Counted from the stretch's first letter, positions 41,781 through 52,063 are shown. The stretch is 64,000 nucleotides of DNA from Bacillus sp. cl95 (GCF_900115925.1 NZ_FOYF01000006.1:235448-299447); one strand, 5' to 3'. Made by a program: numbers and translations. The notes: generated from the sequence alone by a model not told the origin.

Positions 41781-42563
41781 TCCCCTAGCTCCACACCCAA
41801 CGTGCGACTTTCACCGCATTAGGCGTTCAATCTCATTCTTTTAGACTAAAGCAACTAAATTACAAACTTTACGAAATTGGTTTAGCTTCTTCAATTGTTT
41901 TCCATCTAATTGAAGAATGTTCCTATATCGTTCAATCGTCTTTTAACTTGTAGCATGGATTAATCTATGGACATCTTTATGTACGATTACAAGATTATTA
42001 AACTCATCATGCCTCCCATATATCTGGGTAATATATGATGACAGTGTACTTGATTGGATGTTAAAAATTCCCCTGTTACTGCACATTTGCCTAATTGCAT
42101 AGAGTACCTTGAGATTCTGTTATCTGCAACTTCCAGGTTGTCTAAATCCGTAGGTGCTCATTTTAAGCCTATCAACTCTATACCCTCATTTGTTAGATAT
42201 ACCGAAGTTCCTATACACTACTCGTACTTTTCGGTGTTTTAAACTGCGTTCGCAGTATACGCCTTTCGAACGTATTAATTTCTAGACCCTTACATTCACA
42301 AGTTCGTCAGTCCAATTGGACATTCTCACCATAGATATTTTGTAGCATCCCGACCTATCACAAACATATCCTGAAGAAGCAGCTTAGGTTCATTTCAGCC
42401 GACTTTACCTAGCTTCATACACACTCTGACTACTACCATTATGTGCATGTAGGAGGATCAGATAACCCGTTTCAGCTCAACATGACGGCTTTCATTCAGA
42501 GTTTTAATTAATCAGTTGTAATTGCTTAGTAGCAATTCTCCTATTTCGTGCTTTGGCACTTAT
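41780..42563 (-). mobile_element. Decayed group II intron with HNH fragment of its maturase
   Basis: On the minus strand the 3' part (41792-41828) resembles domain V: GAACGCCTAATGCGGTGAAA followed by GTCGCACGTTGGG, forming a long imperfect hairpin. Upstream is the broken C-terminal HNH region of an LtrA-type reverse transcriptase: LGKCAVTGEF, VHCHHILPRYMGG and, after a shift, NLVIVHKDVHRLIHAT (about 41950-42130). The 5' portion (to about 42563, GTGCCAAAGCACG) looks like domain I. Reverse transcriptase domains are absent. Ends are approximate. Confidence 0.72.
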
Positions 42564-42703
42564 AAGGAAACGTTTCGCGCAGAAGAATTTTTCACAAACC
42601 TCACCAATTTTAACACACTACTCCTTTTAATCTCTTCTACTCTAAAATGGAACTTAAGGGAAAAAAACGTTAATCATTCCACTCCCTTTTAATCTTAACT
42701 TTT

Positions 42704-43684
42704 TCATTTAATAAATTGTTCTGCGATTAATCGATATGATTGATGCTTATCCTTTGATGAATAAGTGATAGTTATAATCATGATTTCATCTGCTAATACA
42801 TGAGATTGAATTTCTAATATTTTGCTTTTCACCTCATTAGGAGTACCTATAATCATTTTCTTTTTTATTCTTTCAATAGACTTTTGATTACGTAGATTTA
42901 ATAGAATATTTTTTGCCTCATCAACAGAAGGAACTCCTTTGTTTCCATTCATACTCTCATTTTGTAGTTCCCAAACAATCGAACTTAATGCAATTTCTTC
43001 TGCTTTTTGAATAGTTTCTGCACATATTACTGATAAAGCCATAATGACGTATGGTTTTTGCCCTTTTTTTCTTGGTTTAAATGACTGACGATATTGTTGG
43101 ACGATTTCTGCTCCGTTTTCATCACTCATAAATTGTCCGAAACTATAGGCTAAACCGTTTTCCGCAGCAAAATTTCCACTTTTTCTACTTGTACCTAACA
43201 TCCATAGATCAGGACTAATTTGCGGTATCGGAGAAGCCTCTAATACGGTCCCTTCATTATCTATGTATTTAATTAATTCATTTACTAAATCAGGCATTTT
43301 ATAGACATGTTCCAAATAGTTATCCGATAATGCATTTGTTGCTTCAGCAGGACCACCCGGTGCCCTTCCAATCCCTATATCAATTCGATTAGGAAATAGA
43401 GTGGATAACATGTGATAGGTTTCTGCTACTTTATACGGCTTATAGTATGGCAATAAAACTGCTCCAGAGCCAATTCGTATATTTTTTGTATTTGCCCCAA
43501 TATACCCTAACATTACCTCGGGCGCGGAGCATGCAAGCCCTGGCATTGCATGATGTTCAGCAATCCAATAACGTGAATATCCTAATGTCTCCCCTATGCG
43601 TGCGAGATTCATTGATTCCTGTAATGCTTCATTTGCCGTTTGATTAGTTGAAATGGGAGACTGATCTAAAATGCTTAATTTCAT
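42704..43684 (-). CDS. LLM-class flavin-dependent oxidoreductase
   Basis: A 326-residue bacterial-luciferase-like monooxygenase of the MsnO8/YvbT type. Typical motifs are SILDQSPIS at the start, RYWIAEHHAMPGLACSAPEV, RIGSGAVLLPYYKPYKVAE and GIGRAPGG. It binds FMN and probably oxidises an organic substrate or handles a flavin-linked reaction; substrate unknown. Upstream on the same strand is a YkvR-like gene, 22 bases away, so both may be co-transcribed. AAAGGGG lies before ATG 43684. Confidence 0.88.
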   Translation of the reverse strand: MKLSILDQSPISTNQTANEALQESMNLARIGETLGYSRYWIAEHHAMPGLACSAPEVMLGYIGANTKNIRIGSGAVLLPYYKPYKVAETYHMLSTLFPNRIDIGIGRAPGGPAEATNALSDNYLEHVYKMPDLVNELIKYIDNEGTVLEASPIPQISPDLWMLGTSRKSGNFAAENGLAYSFGQFMSDENGAEIVQQYRQSFKPRKKGQKPYVIMALSVICAETIQKAEEIALSSIVWELQNESMNGNKGVPSVDEAKNILLNLRNQKSIERIKKKMIIGTPNEVKSKILEIQSHVLADEIMIITITYSSKDKHQSYRLIAEQFIK

Positions 43685-43706
43685 AAGATGAAAATCCCCT
43701 TTTCTA

Positions 43707-43988
43707 TTATTCCGCTTCTTTCAAAGTCAGTTTATATTCACCAATTTGCCCTTTTTCGTATAGATTCGTAATTGATGTTGAATATTCTTGAATCGTTCCG
43801 CGGAACTCAAGATGTCTCTCGGGTACGATTACATCAAATGTTCCTTTGTATAATAACGTTGCTATGTCATGGTAGTTGTCACTTGTAACATAAAAAGTTA
43901 ACGATATCTGAGTTTTACCTTCTATCTTTTTTTCATCATATTGTGTGATATTAATTTTAGTATCATTTAGTTGGATTTCTGTAACCAT
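43707..43988 (-). CDS. DUF3219-family protein (YkvR-like)
   Basis: A 93-residue soluble, beta-rich protein matching YkvR (DUF3219) in length and in features such as LNDTKINI, ISLTFYVTSDNYHDIATLLYKGTFDV and ITNLYEKGQIGEYKL. Function unknown. ATG 43988 was chosen because it gives the family length and follows AAAGGGA; the upstream part of the frame has no homology. Confidence 0.8.
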   Translation of the reverse strand: MVTEIQLNDTKINITQYDEKKIEGKTQISLTFYVTSDNYHDIATLLYKGTFDVIVPERHLEFRGTIQEYSTSITNLYEKGQIGEYKLTLKEAE

Positions 43989-44204
43989 TTCATCATCGTC
44001 CCTTTCTAATAGATACACATTCCTTATACAATTAACGTACTCTAACTTATAAATGACGTCGTATGATATGATTTTTCTAGAATATCGTGACGAATGTAAA
44101 CTTTCTACGTTCGTCACAACCATATAAAAAGTTAATCAACCGTTAGCTGTATTTTCAACAATGTAACCAACTTACTTGTGACCAGCGCTTTTATTGAATT
44201 TGGT

Positions 44205-44833
<629 letters not shown>

Positions 44834-44869
44834 TTTAATTGCACTTTTTCTCGTAATGTTTCTACTCTA

Positions 44870-45099
44870 ATTTTTAATTTCTAACATGAATTCCTTGCTG
44901 CGCATATGCCAAATGAGCTTTTTGAATTTGTTTAAGCGTCTCACCAGTCGCAATTTAAACACGCCATGGTTGTGAATTTGCTCATGAAGGTGTCATTTCG
45001 CATCTTTAACTATTTCAATTAATGTTTCTTTATCAATTTGTTTTTATCCATATAGTAACGGACTGAACGTCTATTAAAAATTGCTTCTTTTAATTCCAT
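44870..45099 (-). pseudogene. Nitroreductase-family protein, N-terminal remnant
   Basis: From ATG 45099 the minus strand reads MELKEAIFNRRSVRYYMDKN, then, across shifts and stops, IDKETLIEIVKDA, ANSQPW and ATGETLKQIQKAHLAYAQQG. This is the start of an NfnB/YdgI-type FMN nitroreductase. The remaining two thirds are lost at the junction with the OYE relic, as if one deletion joined two flavoenzyme genes. Confidence 0.75.
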
Positions 45100-45176
45100 T
45101 CCATAATTATCCTATTGTTTTATTTACAATTTTTGAAAGTTACTTTTCCTTATTGAACTCATAAATAGGCGCTCGA

Positions 45177-46124
45177 TTACGTTAATGCAGGAAATAGAGG
45201 GACTACTTCTTCCGCTAATTCTTGTATTACCTCTTCCGCAGGGCGACGACTATATTTGTTATTTATAAACACATGGTTAACTCCGACTTCTTGTAATGCG
45301 TTTAGAAATTCGATTAAGAATTTATGGCCACTTCTGAACCCTAAGTGAATAGATGTTGGCCCTTCATTCGGATCCTCAGTTAAATCAATATATAGCGATT
45401 GGGCAAATGGTTTAAATCCATCTGTTAATGAACGATAATCTCTAATGAGTCTCTCTTGTTGAGCTGGGTTACGTGGATAACCAAGTATTCCATCACTATT
45501 TTCCGCAATCCATTCCATCGATTGCCCAGAAAAACCTGTTACAAATACTGGGATATCGCCTAAAACTGGTTTTGGCAGAAGATCTGTTCCTCCAGTCAGA
45601 CTTACCCTACTAGAATTAATCGTTGGGAATGATTTTGCCCAAACTTCCTTCATCACATAAAAAGCTTCTTGATATAATTCAGTCCTTTTTTCTCGGTCAA
45701 GGCCATAAGCGTTAAATTCAATCGGACGATCTCCCGTTGCAAGACCAAATAAAAGTCTTTCCCCTGAGATTTTGTCCAAGGATGCTGCTGATTTAGCAAG
45801 ATTTAATGGATGTTGAAATGACGTTATCGCACTTGCTGTTCCTAAGGCAATTTTCTTTGTATGCGCTGCTATATGGCTAAGGAATACCCACGGATCATAC
45901 ATTTGTCCTACATCTCCGAATGACGGATCATTTAATGGAACATCTCGGACAAATAGAGAAGCAAAATTGGCTTTTTCAGCAACAGTTGCTAGTTTTATTT
46001 GTTGTTCCAAATCCATTTCTGGAATGTTGCCTTGGTAGGCTTCAAGTGGAAAAAGCAAACCTAAAGTAAGTTTATTTTCTTGAAATGTTCTCGAATATCC
46101 ATTATGTTTTTCAAATTTGTTCAT
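45177..46124 (-). CDS. LLM-class flavin-dependent oxidoreductase
   Basis: A 315-residue luciferase-like monooxygenase. TLGLLFPLEAYQG opens the barrel; ASLFVRDVPLNDPSFGDVGQMYDPWVFLSHIAAHTKKIALGTASAITSFQHPLNLAKSAASLDKISGERLLFGLATGDRP covers the flavin-site region. It is a different subgroup from the one at 42704. ATG 46124 follows AAAGGGAG. It lies about 310 bases downstream of an ArsR regulator on the same strand, with an operator-like repeat in between. Confidence 0.88.
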   Translation of the reverse strand: MNKFEKHNGYSRTFQENKLTLGLLFPLEAYQGNIPEMDLEQQIKLATVAEKANFASLFVRDVPLNDPSFGDVGQMYDPWVFLSHIAAHTKKIALGTASAITSFQHPLNLAKSAASLDKISGERLLFGLATGDRPIEFNAYGLDREKRTELYQEAFYVMKEVWAKSFPTINSSRVSLTGGTDLLPKPVLGDIPVFVTGFSGQSMEWIAENSDGILGYPRNPAQQERLIRDYRSLTDGFKPFAQSLYIDLTEDPNEGPTSIHLGFRSGHKFLIEFLNALQEVGVNHVFINNKYSRRPAEEVIQELAEEVVPLFPALT

Positions 46125-46312
46125 GTTTATTATCTCCCTTTTCATCTCTTAGAATTTCAGTATATTATTAAACAACGGATTGTTTTGGATCAATAGGAAA
46201 CAAAAGCGAATACTTCATCCTTATCCTTTATGACACCATTTCTTCCTTACTATAATTAATAAATCAGCTCCTTAAATAAAGCTGAAATCATAGAAGCGTA
46301 TATAATAAATTA

Positions 46313-46336
46313 ATATATCGCGAATTAACGATTTAT
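46313..46336. promoter_or_regulatory. Candidate ArsR-type operator upstream of the LLM gene
   Basis: Shares a 24-base motif (core GATnnnTAATT...CGATATAT, seen on the minus strand) with the site upstream of the ArsR gene; the copies are in opposite orientation. Confidence 0.5.
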
Positions 46337-46402
46337 TTTAATAAAAAAATAGATGACCTAGCATATTTATATATTCTGAAATCTCGATATATAGTAATTA
46401 AT

Positions 46403-46434
46403 TAAAGTGAATTGCTTCAAGCAATTCACTTTAA
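46403..46434 (-). terminator. Hairpin after the ArsR gene
   Basis: AAAGTGAATTGCTT-ga-AGCAATTCACTTT, a 13- to 14-bp perfect stem; the following tract is AT-rich rather than pure T, so termination is probable but not certain. Confidence 0.6.
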
Positions 46435-46437
46435 TCC

Positions 46438-46746
46438 TCAAATCTCTTTCGCAATGTAATAGCTTATTTCCTTAATCACTTCTTCATTACGCTTATAGTA
46501 TGTCCACTTCCCCTTACGCGTTGCTTCGAGTAGCCCAGCCCGATGTAACATAGTAAGATATTGAGAAACCGTTGATTGTGTTACATTTAACTTTTGATGC
46601 AGCTGTGATACGCATACACCCTCTTTCTCAAAGCTAACCCCTTCAGAAATAGGGAGGGTAAAATAGTTTTCAGGCTCTTTTAACCACTTCAAAATCTGCA
46701 AACGTTTTTCATTAGACAATGCTTTAAAAATTTCTATGATATCCAT
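46438..46746 (-). CDS. ArsR/SmtB-family winged-helix regulator
   Basis: A 102-residue repressor: IFKALSNEKRLQILKWL, the recognition helix VTQSTVSQYLTMLHRAGLLEATRKGKWTYYKRN. A Cys (GVCVSQLH) lies at the start of the DNA-binding helices, where some members bind metals or sense thiol chemistry, but the classical CxCxxC pair is missing. Neighbouring flavin oxidoreductases suggest control of these rather than metal export. Two related inverted motifs lie before this gene and the LLM gene. Confidence 0.88.
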   Translation of the reverse strand: MDIIEIFKALSNEKRLQILKWLKEPENYFTLPISEGVSFEKEGVCVSQLHQKLNVTQSTVSQYLTMLHRAGLLEATRKGKWTYYKRNEEVIKEISYYIAKEI

Positions 46747-46753
46747 ATGTTTA

Positions 46754-46777
46754 TTATATCATTAATTTCCGATATAT
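46754..46777. promoter_or_regulatory. Candidate ArsR-type operator upstream of the arsR-like gene
   Basis: Contains TATATCATTAATTTCCGATA and ends ATAT; an imperfect palindrome, matching the site near 46313. It lies just upstream of the ATG. Confidence 0.5.
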
Positions 46778-46937
46778 CAATTTGTATTTTCCCCTAAAAG
46801 GACTTTTAAAACTTCTTGTGCATTATCCACTTGGACAATTCTTGTTTCAATTCTATCTTCTAAAACATAGTATAATAATTTCACGAGAATGCTCCTTTAT
46901 TAATAACAAAATATTCCCACTTTGCAACTCTTTTTTT

Positions 46938-47009
46938 AGTTTAAAGCATATTATTGTCATTAACTTTTTAAAGCATAATGATGTAATGGTGACATTTTTA
47001 TGCTTTAAG
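46938..47009 (+). repeat. Direct repeat C, right copy, with 11-bp inverted arms
   Basis: TTAAAGCATAA (46968-46978) and TTATGCTTTAA (46998-47008) flank a 19-base centre; a further TTTAAAGCATATTATTGT stands upstream. Similar to 41238-41304. It lies about 20 bases beyond the tmRNA terminator. Confidence 0.5.
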
Positions 47010-47020
47010 TCACAAAACCA

Positions 47021-47051
47021 AATAAAAAACCACCAAATATGTATTTGGTGG
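47021..47051 (-). terminator. Terminator of ssrA
   Basis: CCACCAAAT pairs with ATTTGGTGG, then six T on the minus strand. The stem begins inside the CCA end of tmRNA. Confidence 0.88.
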
Positions 47052-47683
47052 AGACGGTGGGACGTGCACTTCCATGCTTTCGTCATGGCACTGACTATAT
47101 CTTGAACCTTCAATCTGAAGGCCCTCTGGCGTATTATGCGAATCATATATTTGCTTGAGTCTCTCAAGCCGGATTTCGCATCCTAGTACTACCACTTGGG
47201 GCAGCCTATAAGTCGATACACGGCTGTTGGATTACTCCACATACCGCTCGGCATTGCCTTGTCGTCATGTTGACGAGTTAGGTTTCACCGATAAAGCCAG
47301 ATTTTCACTTGTGTGTTACCACACAAGGCGACTAATTACTAATCGAACCCACGTCCAAAGATATCGGCACTTAAGCTTCTACGAGTGTAGTCGACATATT
47401 GGCGTTTCGCTGATCCTTATGCCTATCGACAGGCGTCCGGTCAGCTAGCCTGGTTGTTCTCTTCCTTCATCCTCAGGCGGTGGAATCCGGCGTAGCCTAC
47501 TTAAAGTGAGTCCCTTACCCTACCACATAGGCGATGGAGGGAGGAACCGCTAAGCGCTATTAAGCAGCTAAAGCGAAGTTGTTTTGAGTTTTGCCAGTTA
47601 TTGGCTTTGACGTTTTAACGAGGCCGATCCCCTCGACTCGCAACCCAAGCTCGAACTACCCCTGTCGAATCCGTAGCGTCCCC
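47046..47683 (-). ncRNA. ssrA: Transfer-messenger RNA (ssrA), interrupted by a group I intron
   Basis: tmRNA rescues stalled ribosomes with SmpB. The 5' end GGGGACG (47683) pairs with the 3' CGTCTCC-ACCA end and has a G-U third pair, the alanine identity. Conserved segments include GGATTCGACAGGGGTAGTTCGAGC, GGCAAAACT and CTTAAGTGCCGATATC. The reading frame at 47595-47560 encodes the tag (A)GKTQNNFALAA followed by TAA TAG. Exon 1 is 47683-47342 (342 nt) and exon 2 is 47062-47046 (17 nt); spliced length is 359 nt, normal for Bacillus. The T-arm becomes continuous (GTGGG-TTCGATT-CCCAC) only after removal of the 279-nt insert. smpB lies just upstream. Confidence 0.93.
47063..47341 (-). ncRNA. Group I intron in the tmRNA T-loop
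   Basis: A 279-nt insert splits the T-loop after TTCGAT. P1: exon-intron CGAT-TA pairs with TAGTCG, with the splice-site U opposite G as required. P2: CTTGTGT/ACACAAG. The Q-like segment AATGCCGAGC (47255-47246) and S-like segment AAGATATAGTC (47103-47093) match the conserved core, and CGACTTA is a suitable P7 partner for the latter. The intron ends in G directly before exon 2. No homing endonuclease frame is present. Self-splicing is inferred from structure. Confidence 0.87.
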
Positions 47684-47835
47684 ATGTAAGAGTATAAGCG
47701 GAAAATCACATTTAAGATTTACACGCCCTGACGTTCGGGATGCTCAAGTTAAGTTTGAGCAAAAGTCATCGTCGCTCCTGCGACATAACTTATTATAACA
47801 CAGTGAGCAGATATTTCAATTGTAAATATCTGTAT
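47684..47835 (-). promoter_or_regulatory. Region between smpB and ssrA with promoter elements
   Basis: A TATACT box ends seven bases before the tmRNA 5' end, a good -10; the -35 is not obvious. Further upstream lie a TATAAT-like box (near 47796) and two hairpins, GTCGC/GCGAC and GCTCAA/TTGAGC. These may be a second promoter and structured 5' precursor. Confidence 0.5.
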
Positions 47836-48300
47836 TTACTTCTGACGGTCGCGGAAGGCACGCTCAATGTCACGTTTCGCTTCTTTCTGCTTTAAATCCT
47901 CACGCTTGTCATAATTCTTTTTACCCTTTGCAAGACCAATCAAAACTTTGGCAAAGCCATTTTTCAAGTATAGCTTTAACGGTACGAGTGCATAGCCTGC
48001 TTGCTTTGTTTCACCAATCAACTTGGCAATTTCGCGACGTTTTAATAGAAGCTTTCTTGTTCTTAATGGATCGTGGTTATAGCGGTTTCCTTGCTCATAT
48101 GGGCTAACATGCATGCTGTACAAAAAGATTTCATTGTTAAAAATTTTAGCATACGAATCTTTCAGGTTGATACGCCCAGCACGAATAGCTTTGATTTCCG
48201 TACCCTGAAGAACGATGCCAGCTTCGAATGTTTCTTCGATAAAATAATCGTGATACGCTTTTTTATTATTGGAAATGAGTTTCCCTTCACCTTTTGGCAT
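47836..48300 (-). CDS. smpB: SsrA-binding protein SmpB
   Basis: A 154-residue RNA-binding protein, partner of tmRNA in trans-translation. Features: [68 protein letters not shown], and the C-terminal basic tail beginning [19 protein letters not shown] that enters the mRNA channel. Length is normal. GGGGGAAGTT precedes ATG 48300. It lies between rnr and ssrA on the same strand, the usual Bacillus order. Confidence 0.97.
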   Translation of the reverse strand: MPKGEGKLISNNKKAYHDYFIEETFEAGIVLQGTEIKAIRAGRINLKDSYAKIFNNEIFLYSMHVSPYEQGNRYNHDPLRTRKLLLKRREIAKLIGETKQAGYALVPLKLYLKNGFAKVLIGLAKGKKNYDKREDLKQKEAKRDIERAFRDRQK

Positions 48301-48394
48301 TGTAACTTCCCCCTCATCTATCTCTATTTTAGCAAATTGCTATTACTACTACAACGAAAGAGAGCCCAGCTCTGAGCCCTCTTTCTCGTCATTG

Positions 48395-50752
48395 TTATTT
48401 ATTCTTGCGTTTCTTGCTTTTCGCTTTAGGAACATTCTCGAAAAACTTACGCTTCTTCTTAGATTTATTTTTCGAATCGTCGGAAGGCTTTCCTCCGCCT
48501 CCACCACGTGATTTAGGCTTGTCGCCTTCTTTATTGCGGCGCGGTTTCTTTGAATCGCTTCCCGTTTTGAAGATTTTCGTTGGACCACTGCGCTCATCAG
48601 GACGACGCGTTCCTTTCATACCGACAATCTCAAAGTCGATGGAGCGCTCTTCTTTTTTCACATTAACGACACGTACGGTAATTTCGTCCCCAATTCGAAA
48701 CACATTGCCTGTACGCTCACCGATCATGGCAAAATGACGGTCATCAAAGCGGTAGTAATCATCGGTCATATAGCTAACATGAACAAGACCTTCAATTGTG
48801 TTCGGCAATTCGACGAATAAGCCAAAGTTCGTGACAGAACTAATAATACCATCGTATTCTTCACCGATTTTGTCTTCCATGTATTCTGCTTTCTTCATTT
48901 CATCCGTCTCACGTTCAGCATCGACAGCGCGACGTTCCATTTTTGAAGAATGATCCGCAATTTCAGGAAGGCGAGCATTCCACTTCTCTCTTGTAGGTTG
49001 ATCGAGCTTTCCTTCTATTAAATACGTACGGATCAAACGGTGTACGATTAAGTCAGGATAACGGCGAATCGGTGATGTGAAATGGGTGTAGAATTCCGTA
49101 GATAATCCGAAGTGACCAAGGCTGTTCGGATCATACTTTGCCTGTTGCATGGAGCGAAGCATGACAGTAGACACAACCATCTCTTCTGGCTTCCCTTGAA
49201 CTTCTTCGATGATCTCCTGAAGCGCTCGTGGGTGAACGTCATTTGCCGTTCCTCTCACGATATAGCCGAAGTTCGTAATGAATTCAAAGAAACGTCTAAG
49301 TTTGTCTTCCTTTGGATCTTCATGGATACGGTAAATGAAAGGTACGTCGAGCCAGTGGAAATGCTCAGCAACCGTTTCGTTGGCACATAGCATGAACTCC
49401 TCAATCAATCTCTCAGCGACAGAACGTTCACGCAAGACAACATCGGTTGGCTTACCGTCTTCTTCAACCAAAACCTTTGATTCTTTAAAATCAAAGTCAA
49501 TCGCACCACGCGCCATACGCTTTTTGCGCAGGATAGCCGCTAGCTCCTCCATCATTTTGAACATAGGTACAAGTGGTTTGTAACGCTCTATTAATTCCTC
49601 GTCTTGATCAACAAGGATCTTTTTAACATCCGTATAAGTCATTCGCTCAGCAGTCTTGATGACACTTTGGAAAATCTCATGATGAACGACTTCGCCATCA
49701 GGATTAATCTCCATGTCACAAGATAGGGTTAAGCGGTCAACTTGAGGATTCAATGAGCATATCCCGTTAGATAGACGATGAGGGATCATCGGAATAACAC
49801 GGTCAACGAGGTACACACTTGTCGCACGATCTGCAGCCTCACGGTCAATTGGCGATTCTTCTGTCACATAATATGTAACATCTGCGATATGGACGCCAAG
49901 TTTATAGTTGCCATTCTCTAGCTTCGTTACCGTTACCGCGTCATCAAGGTCTTTCGCATCGGCACCATCGATGGTGACAATCGTTTGGCTTCTTAAATCA
50001 CGACGATTAGCGATTTCGCTCTCATCTATTGTATCTGGCGCCTCATTTGCTTGCTGCAATACATCATCAGGGAAAGCAAGCGGCAATCCGTGTTTATGAA
50101 TAACAGAAAGAATATCGACGCCAGGATCGTTTTTGTGCCCAAGGATTTCGACGATTTCTCCTTCAGCACTTTTACGCCCTTCCGGATACGTCGTCAATTT
50201 GACGACTACTTTATGACCTTCAATGGCACCTTTGGCAGCTGATTTCGGGATAAAAATATCACTAGCGAACTTTTTATCATCAGGCAACACGAATCCAAAA
50301 TTACGGCTTTCCGTATAAGTCCCGACGATTTGCTGGACGCCTCTTTCAAGAATACGTACAACACTTCCTTCGCGTCGCTCACCAGACGTTTCCGAGGAAA
50401 CTCTAACAAGAACGATGTCACCATGCATTGCATTGTTCGTTTCATTTGGCGGAATGAAAATATCATCTGCCCCTGGTTCTTCAGGCACAACAAAGGCAAA
50501 CCCTTTTGCATGGCCCGTCAGTTTACCTTTAATTAAATTCATTTTTTGCGGCAGACCGTAACGATTGCTGCGCGTTCTGACGACGAGGCCTTTCTCTTCC
50601 ATGACCACGAGTGCTTTCACAAACTCTTTAAAAGAACTGGAGTCACTTATTCCAAAAGCTGTTTCTAACTCCTGAACCGTTAGCGGCTTATAAGCCTCGT
50701 CTTTCATATACTGCAATAACCTGTCTATATGGTTTTGAATGTTTTCTTCCAA
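48395..50752 (-). CDS. rnr: Ribonuclease R
   Basis: A 785-residue 3'-5' exoribonuclease (RNB superfamily). In order: N-terminal helix-turn-helix (about 1-60), two cold-shock domains, RNB catalytic domain ([14 protein letters not shown] with the Asp cluster that binds Mg; [19 protein letters not shown]), S1 domain ([26 protein letters not shown]), then a basic Lys/Gly-rich tail. It degrades structured RNA and works with the tmRNA-SmpB pathway encoded beside it. AGGAGG precedes ATG 50752. Confidence 0.97.
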   Translation of the reverse strand: MEENIQNHIDRLLQYMKDEAYKPLTVQELETAFGISDSSSFKEFVKALVVMEEKGLVVRTRSNRYGLPQKMNLIKGKLTGHAKGFAFVVPEEPGADDIFIPPNETNNAMHGDIVLVRVSSETSGERREGSVVRILERGVQQIVGTYTESRNFGFVLPDDKKFASDIFIPKSAAKGAIEGHKVVVKLTTYPEGRKSAEGEIVEILGHKNDPGVDILSVIHKHGLPLAFPDDVLQQANEAPDTIDESEIANRRDLRSQTIVTIDGADAKDLDDAVTVTKLENGNYKLGVHIADVTYYVTEESPIDREAADRATSVYLVDRVIPMIPHRLSNGICSLNPQVDRLTLSCDMEINPDGEVVHHEIFQSVIKTAERMTYTDVKKILVDQDEELIERYKPLVPMFKMMEELAAILRKKRMARGAIDFDFKESKVLVEEDGKPTDVVLRERSVAERLIEEFMLCANETVAEHFHWLDVPFIYRIHEDPKEDKLRRFFEFITNFGYIVRGTANDVHPRALQEIIEEVQGKPEEMVVSTVMLRSMQQAKYDPNSLGHFGLSTEFYTHFTSPIRRYPDLIVHRLIRTYLIEGKLDQPTREKWNARLPEIADHSSKMERRAVDAERETDEMKKAEYMEDKIGEEYDGIISSVTNFGLFVELPNTIEGLVHVSYMTDDYYRFDDRHFAMIGERTGNVFRIGDEITVRVVNVKKEERSIDFEIVGMKGTRRPDERSGPTKIFKTGSDSKKPRRNKEGDKPKSRGGGGGKPSDDSKNKSKKKRKFFENVPKAKSKKRKNK

Positions 50753-50800
50753 GCAGATTCCTCCTTTTGAGGATTTATATTTTATGAATTTGGGCTTATC

Positions 50801-51547
50801 CTAATTGTGCCAATCCAATTTTTCTAAAAAGTTATAAACGTCTTCATGAAGCTGTTCCTTTTCCACATCAAGCGTAATCACGTGACCGGAATTTTCATAC
50901 CACTTCAATTCTTTCAAATCTGATTCTACTTCGTTATAAATGATATTCGCGCTGTCTGTATTAATCATATGATCATTTCTCGCCTGCACGACAAATGTTG
51001 GGGCATAAATCATATCAACATGATTTCTGACATCACTGATTAGTCCTTGAAGTGCCTTAAGTGTGTTCATTGGTGTCTTTTGGAATTCGATCATCTCTGT
51101 TTCAATTTCCTGTTCAGACTTTCTTTCCTGCTTTTTATATTCGCGGGCATAGTCAAGAATTCCCTGGTACATCACTTCTTCACTTTTAATATACATTGGA
51201 GCACACATCGGTACGATACCCTTTATAGGAACAGTGTAACCTAATTTTAAAGAAAATACCCCGCCGAGGGAAAGCCCTGCAACAGCGATCTCGTTATGAC
51301 CTTTATTTTTCAAAAATTCATAGCCCGCCATGACATCCTGCCACCAATCTTCTGGACCTGTATGAACAAGTTCTTCTGGTGGAACGCCGTGACCTTTATA
51401 GTGTGGTGCGTGACAAGTGTATCCCTTTTTCTCGAGGAATCTGCCTAGCATCCTAACGTCAGAGGAATTGCCAGTAAAACCGTGCAACAACAGAACGGCT
51501 CTATTTCCTCCTTCAAAAGTAAATGGCTTTGGCATTGCAACTCTCAT
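50801..51547 (-). CDS. Carboxylesterase (Est/YvaK type)
   Basis: A 248-residue alpha/beta hydrolase. [19 protein letters not shown] has the oxyanion HGF motif; the nucleophile elbow is GLSLGG; Asp lies in [13 protein letters not shown] and His in [15 protein letters not shown]. Close in size and order (between secG and rnr) to B. subtilis YvaK and Geobacillus carboxylesterase Est30. It hydrolyses short esters; physiological substrate unknown. AAAGGAGTT precedes ATG 51547. Two CAAACGTTTG palindromes lie upstream. Confidence 0.92.
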   Translation of the reverse strand: MRVAMPKPFTFEGGNRAVLLLHGFTGNSSDVRMLGRFLEKKGYTCHAPHYKGHGVPPEELVHTGPEDWWQDVMAGYEFLKNKGHNEIAVAGLSLGGVFSLKLGYTVPIKGIVPMCAPMYIKSEEVMYQGILDYAREYKKQERKSEQEIETEMIEFQKTPMNTLKALQGLISDVRNHVDMIYAPTFVVQARNDHMINTDSANIIYNEVESDLKELKWYENSGHVITLDVEKEQLHEDVYNFLEKLDWHN

Positions 51548-51602
51548 ATGTAAAACTCCTTTATTAACAAATTACTTTCACTTAAATGGTGAAATAAGTT
51601 TA

Positions 51603-51719
51603 ACCAAACGTTTGTTTAGTTTTGCAAATCCCTTATGGGACATGGCTTCTACACTCTTTAAACAAACGTTTGAACAACAGAATCAAAATACGATTATGAA
51701 TTTAGTTTAAACAAACATG
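51603..51719. promoter_or_regulatory. Paired CAAACGTTTG palindromes upstream of the esterase (candidate TetR-type operators)
   Basis: AACCAAACGTTTGTTTA at 51603-51618 and AAACAAACGTTTGAAC at 51661-51676 share the perfect 10-bp core, 58 bases apart. A half-site, TTTAAACAAACATG, follows at 51706-51719. No TetR gene is in the window. Confidence 0.55.
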
Positions 51720-51789
51720 ACCCACACATTCCAGAAATAAGCATTATATAATTCGATAAGCTTCCAAGCTATGTGACTCTGTAGAAAAA

Positions 51790-51823
51790 ATCAAAAAACC
51801 TGACCGGTTAAGGCCAGGTTTGA
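51790..51823 (-). terminator. Terminator of secG
   Basis: AACCTGGCC pairs with GGTCAGGTT (G-U pairs) and six T follow on the minus strand. This separates secG from the esterase gene. Confidence 0.87.
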
Positions 51824-51829
51824 TTGATC

Positions 51830-52063
51830 TTATAATTTGAAATATGATACTGCAATTGTTAAGACAAAGAATAAGACAGCCAGTACAACCGTGATTCGGT
51901 GAAGTACCAAGTCGATTCCGCGTGCTTTTTGCTTGCCGAAAAGTTGCTCAGCACCACCTGAAATGGCACCGGACAAACCTGCGCTTTTGCCTGATTGAAG
52001 CAAGACAACAAGAATAAGTCCAAGGCTTACGATGACTAATAATGTAACTAATAATGCGTGCAT
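51830..52063 (-). CDS. secG: Preprotein translocase subunit SecG
   Basis: A 77-residue membrane protein with two helices (about 3-22 and 53-73) joined by the conserved loop [28 protein letters not shown]. It assists SecYE channel function. ATG 52063 was chosen because GGAGG stands eight bases before it; the frame extends three codons further, into that site. Confidence 0.95.
   Translation of the reverse strand: MHALLVTLLVIVSLGLILVVLLQSGKSAGLSGAISGGAEQLFGKQKARGIDLVLHRITVVLAVLFFVLTIAVSYFKL

Noticed and set aside
46853..47448. Several open frames on both strands over the tmRNA 3' part and intron.
   Set aside because: They overlap the conserved tmRNA ends and the group I core and match no protein. 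They are chance frames in structured RNA.
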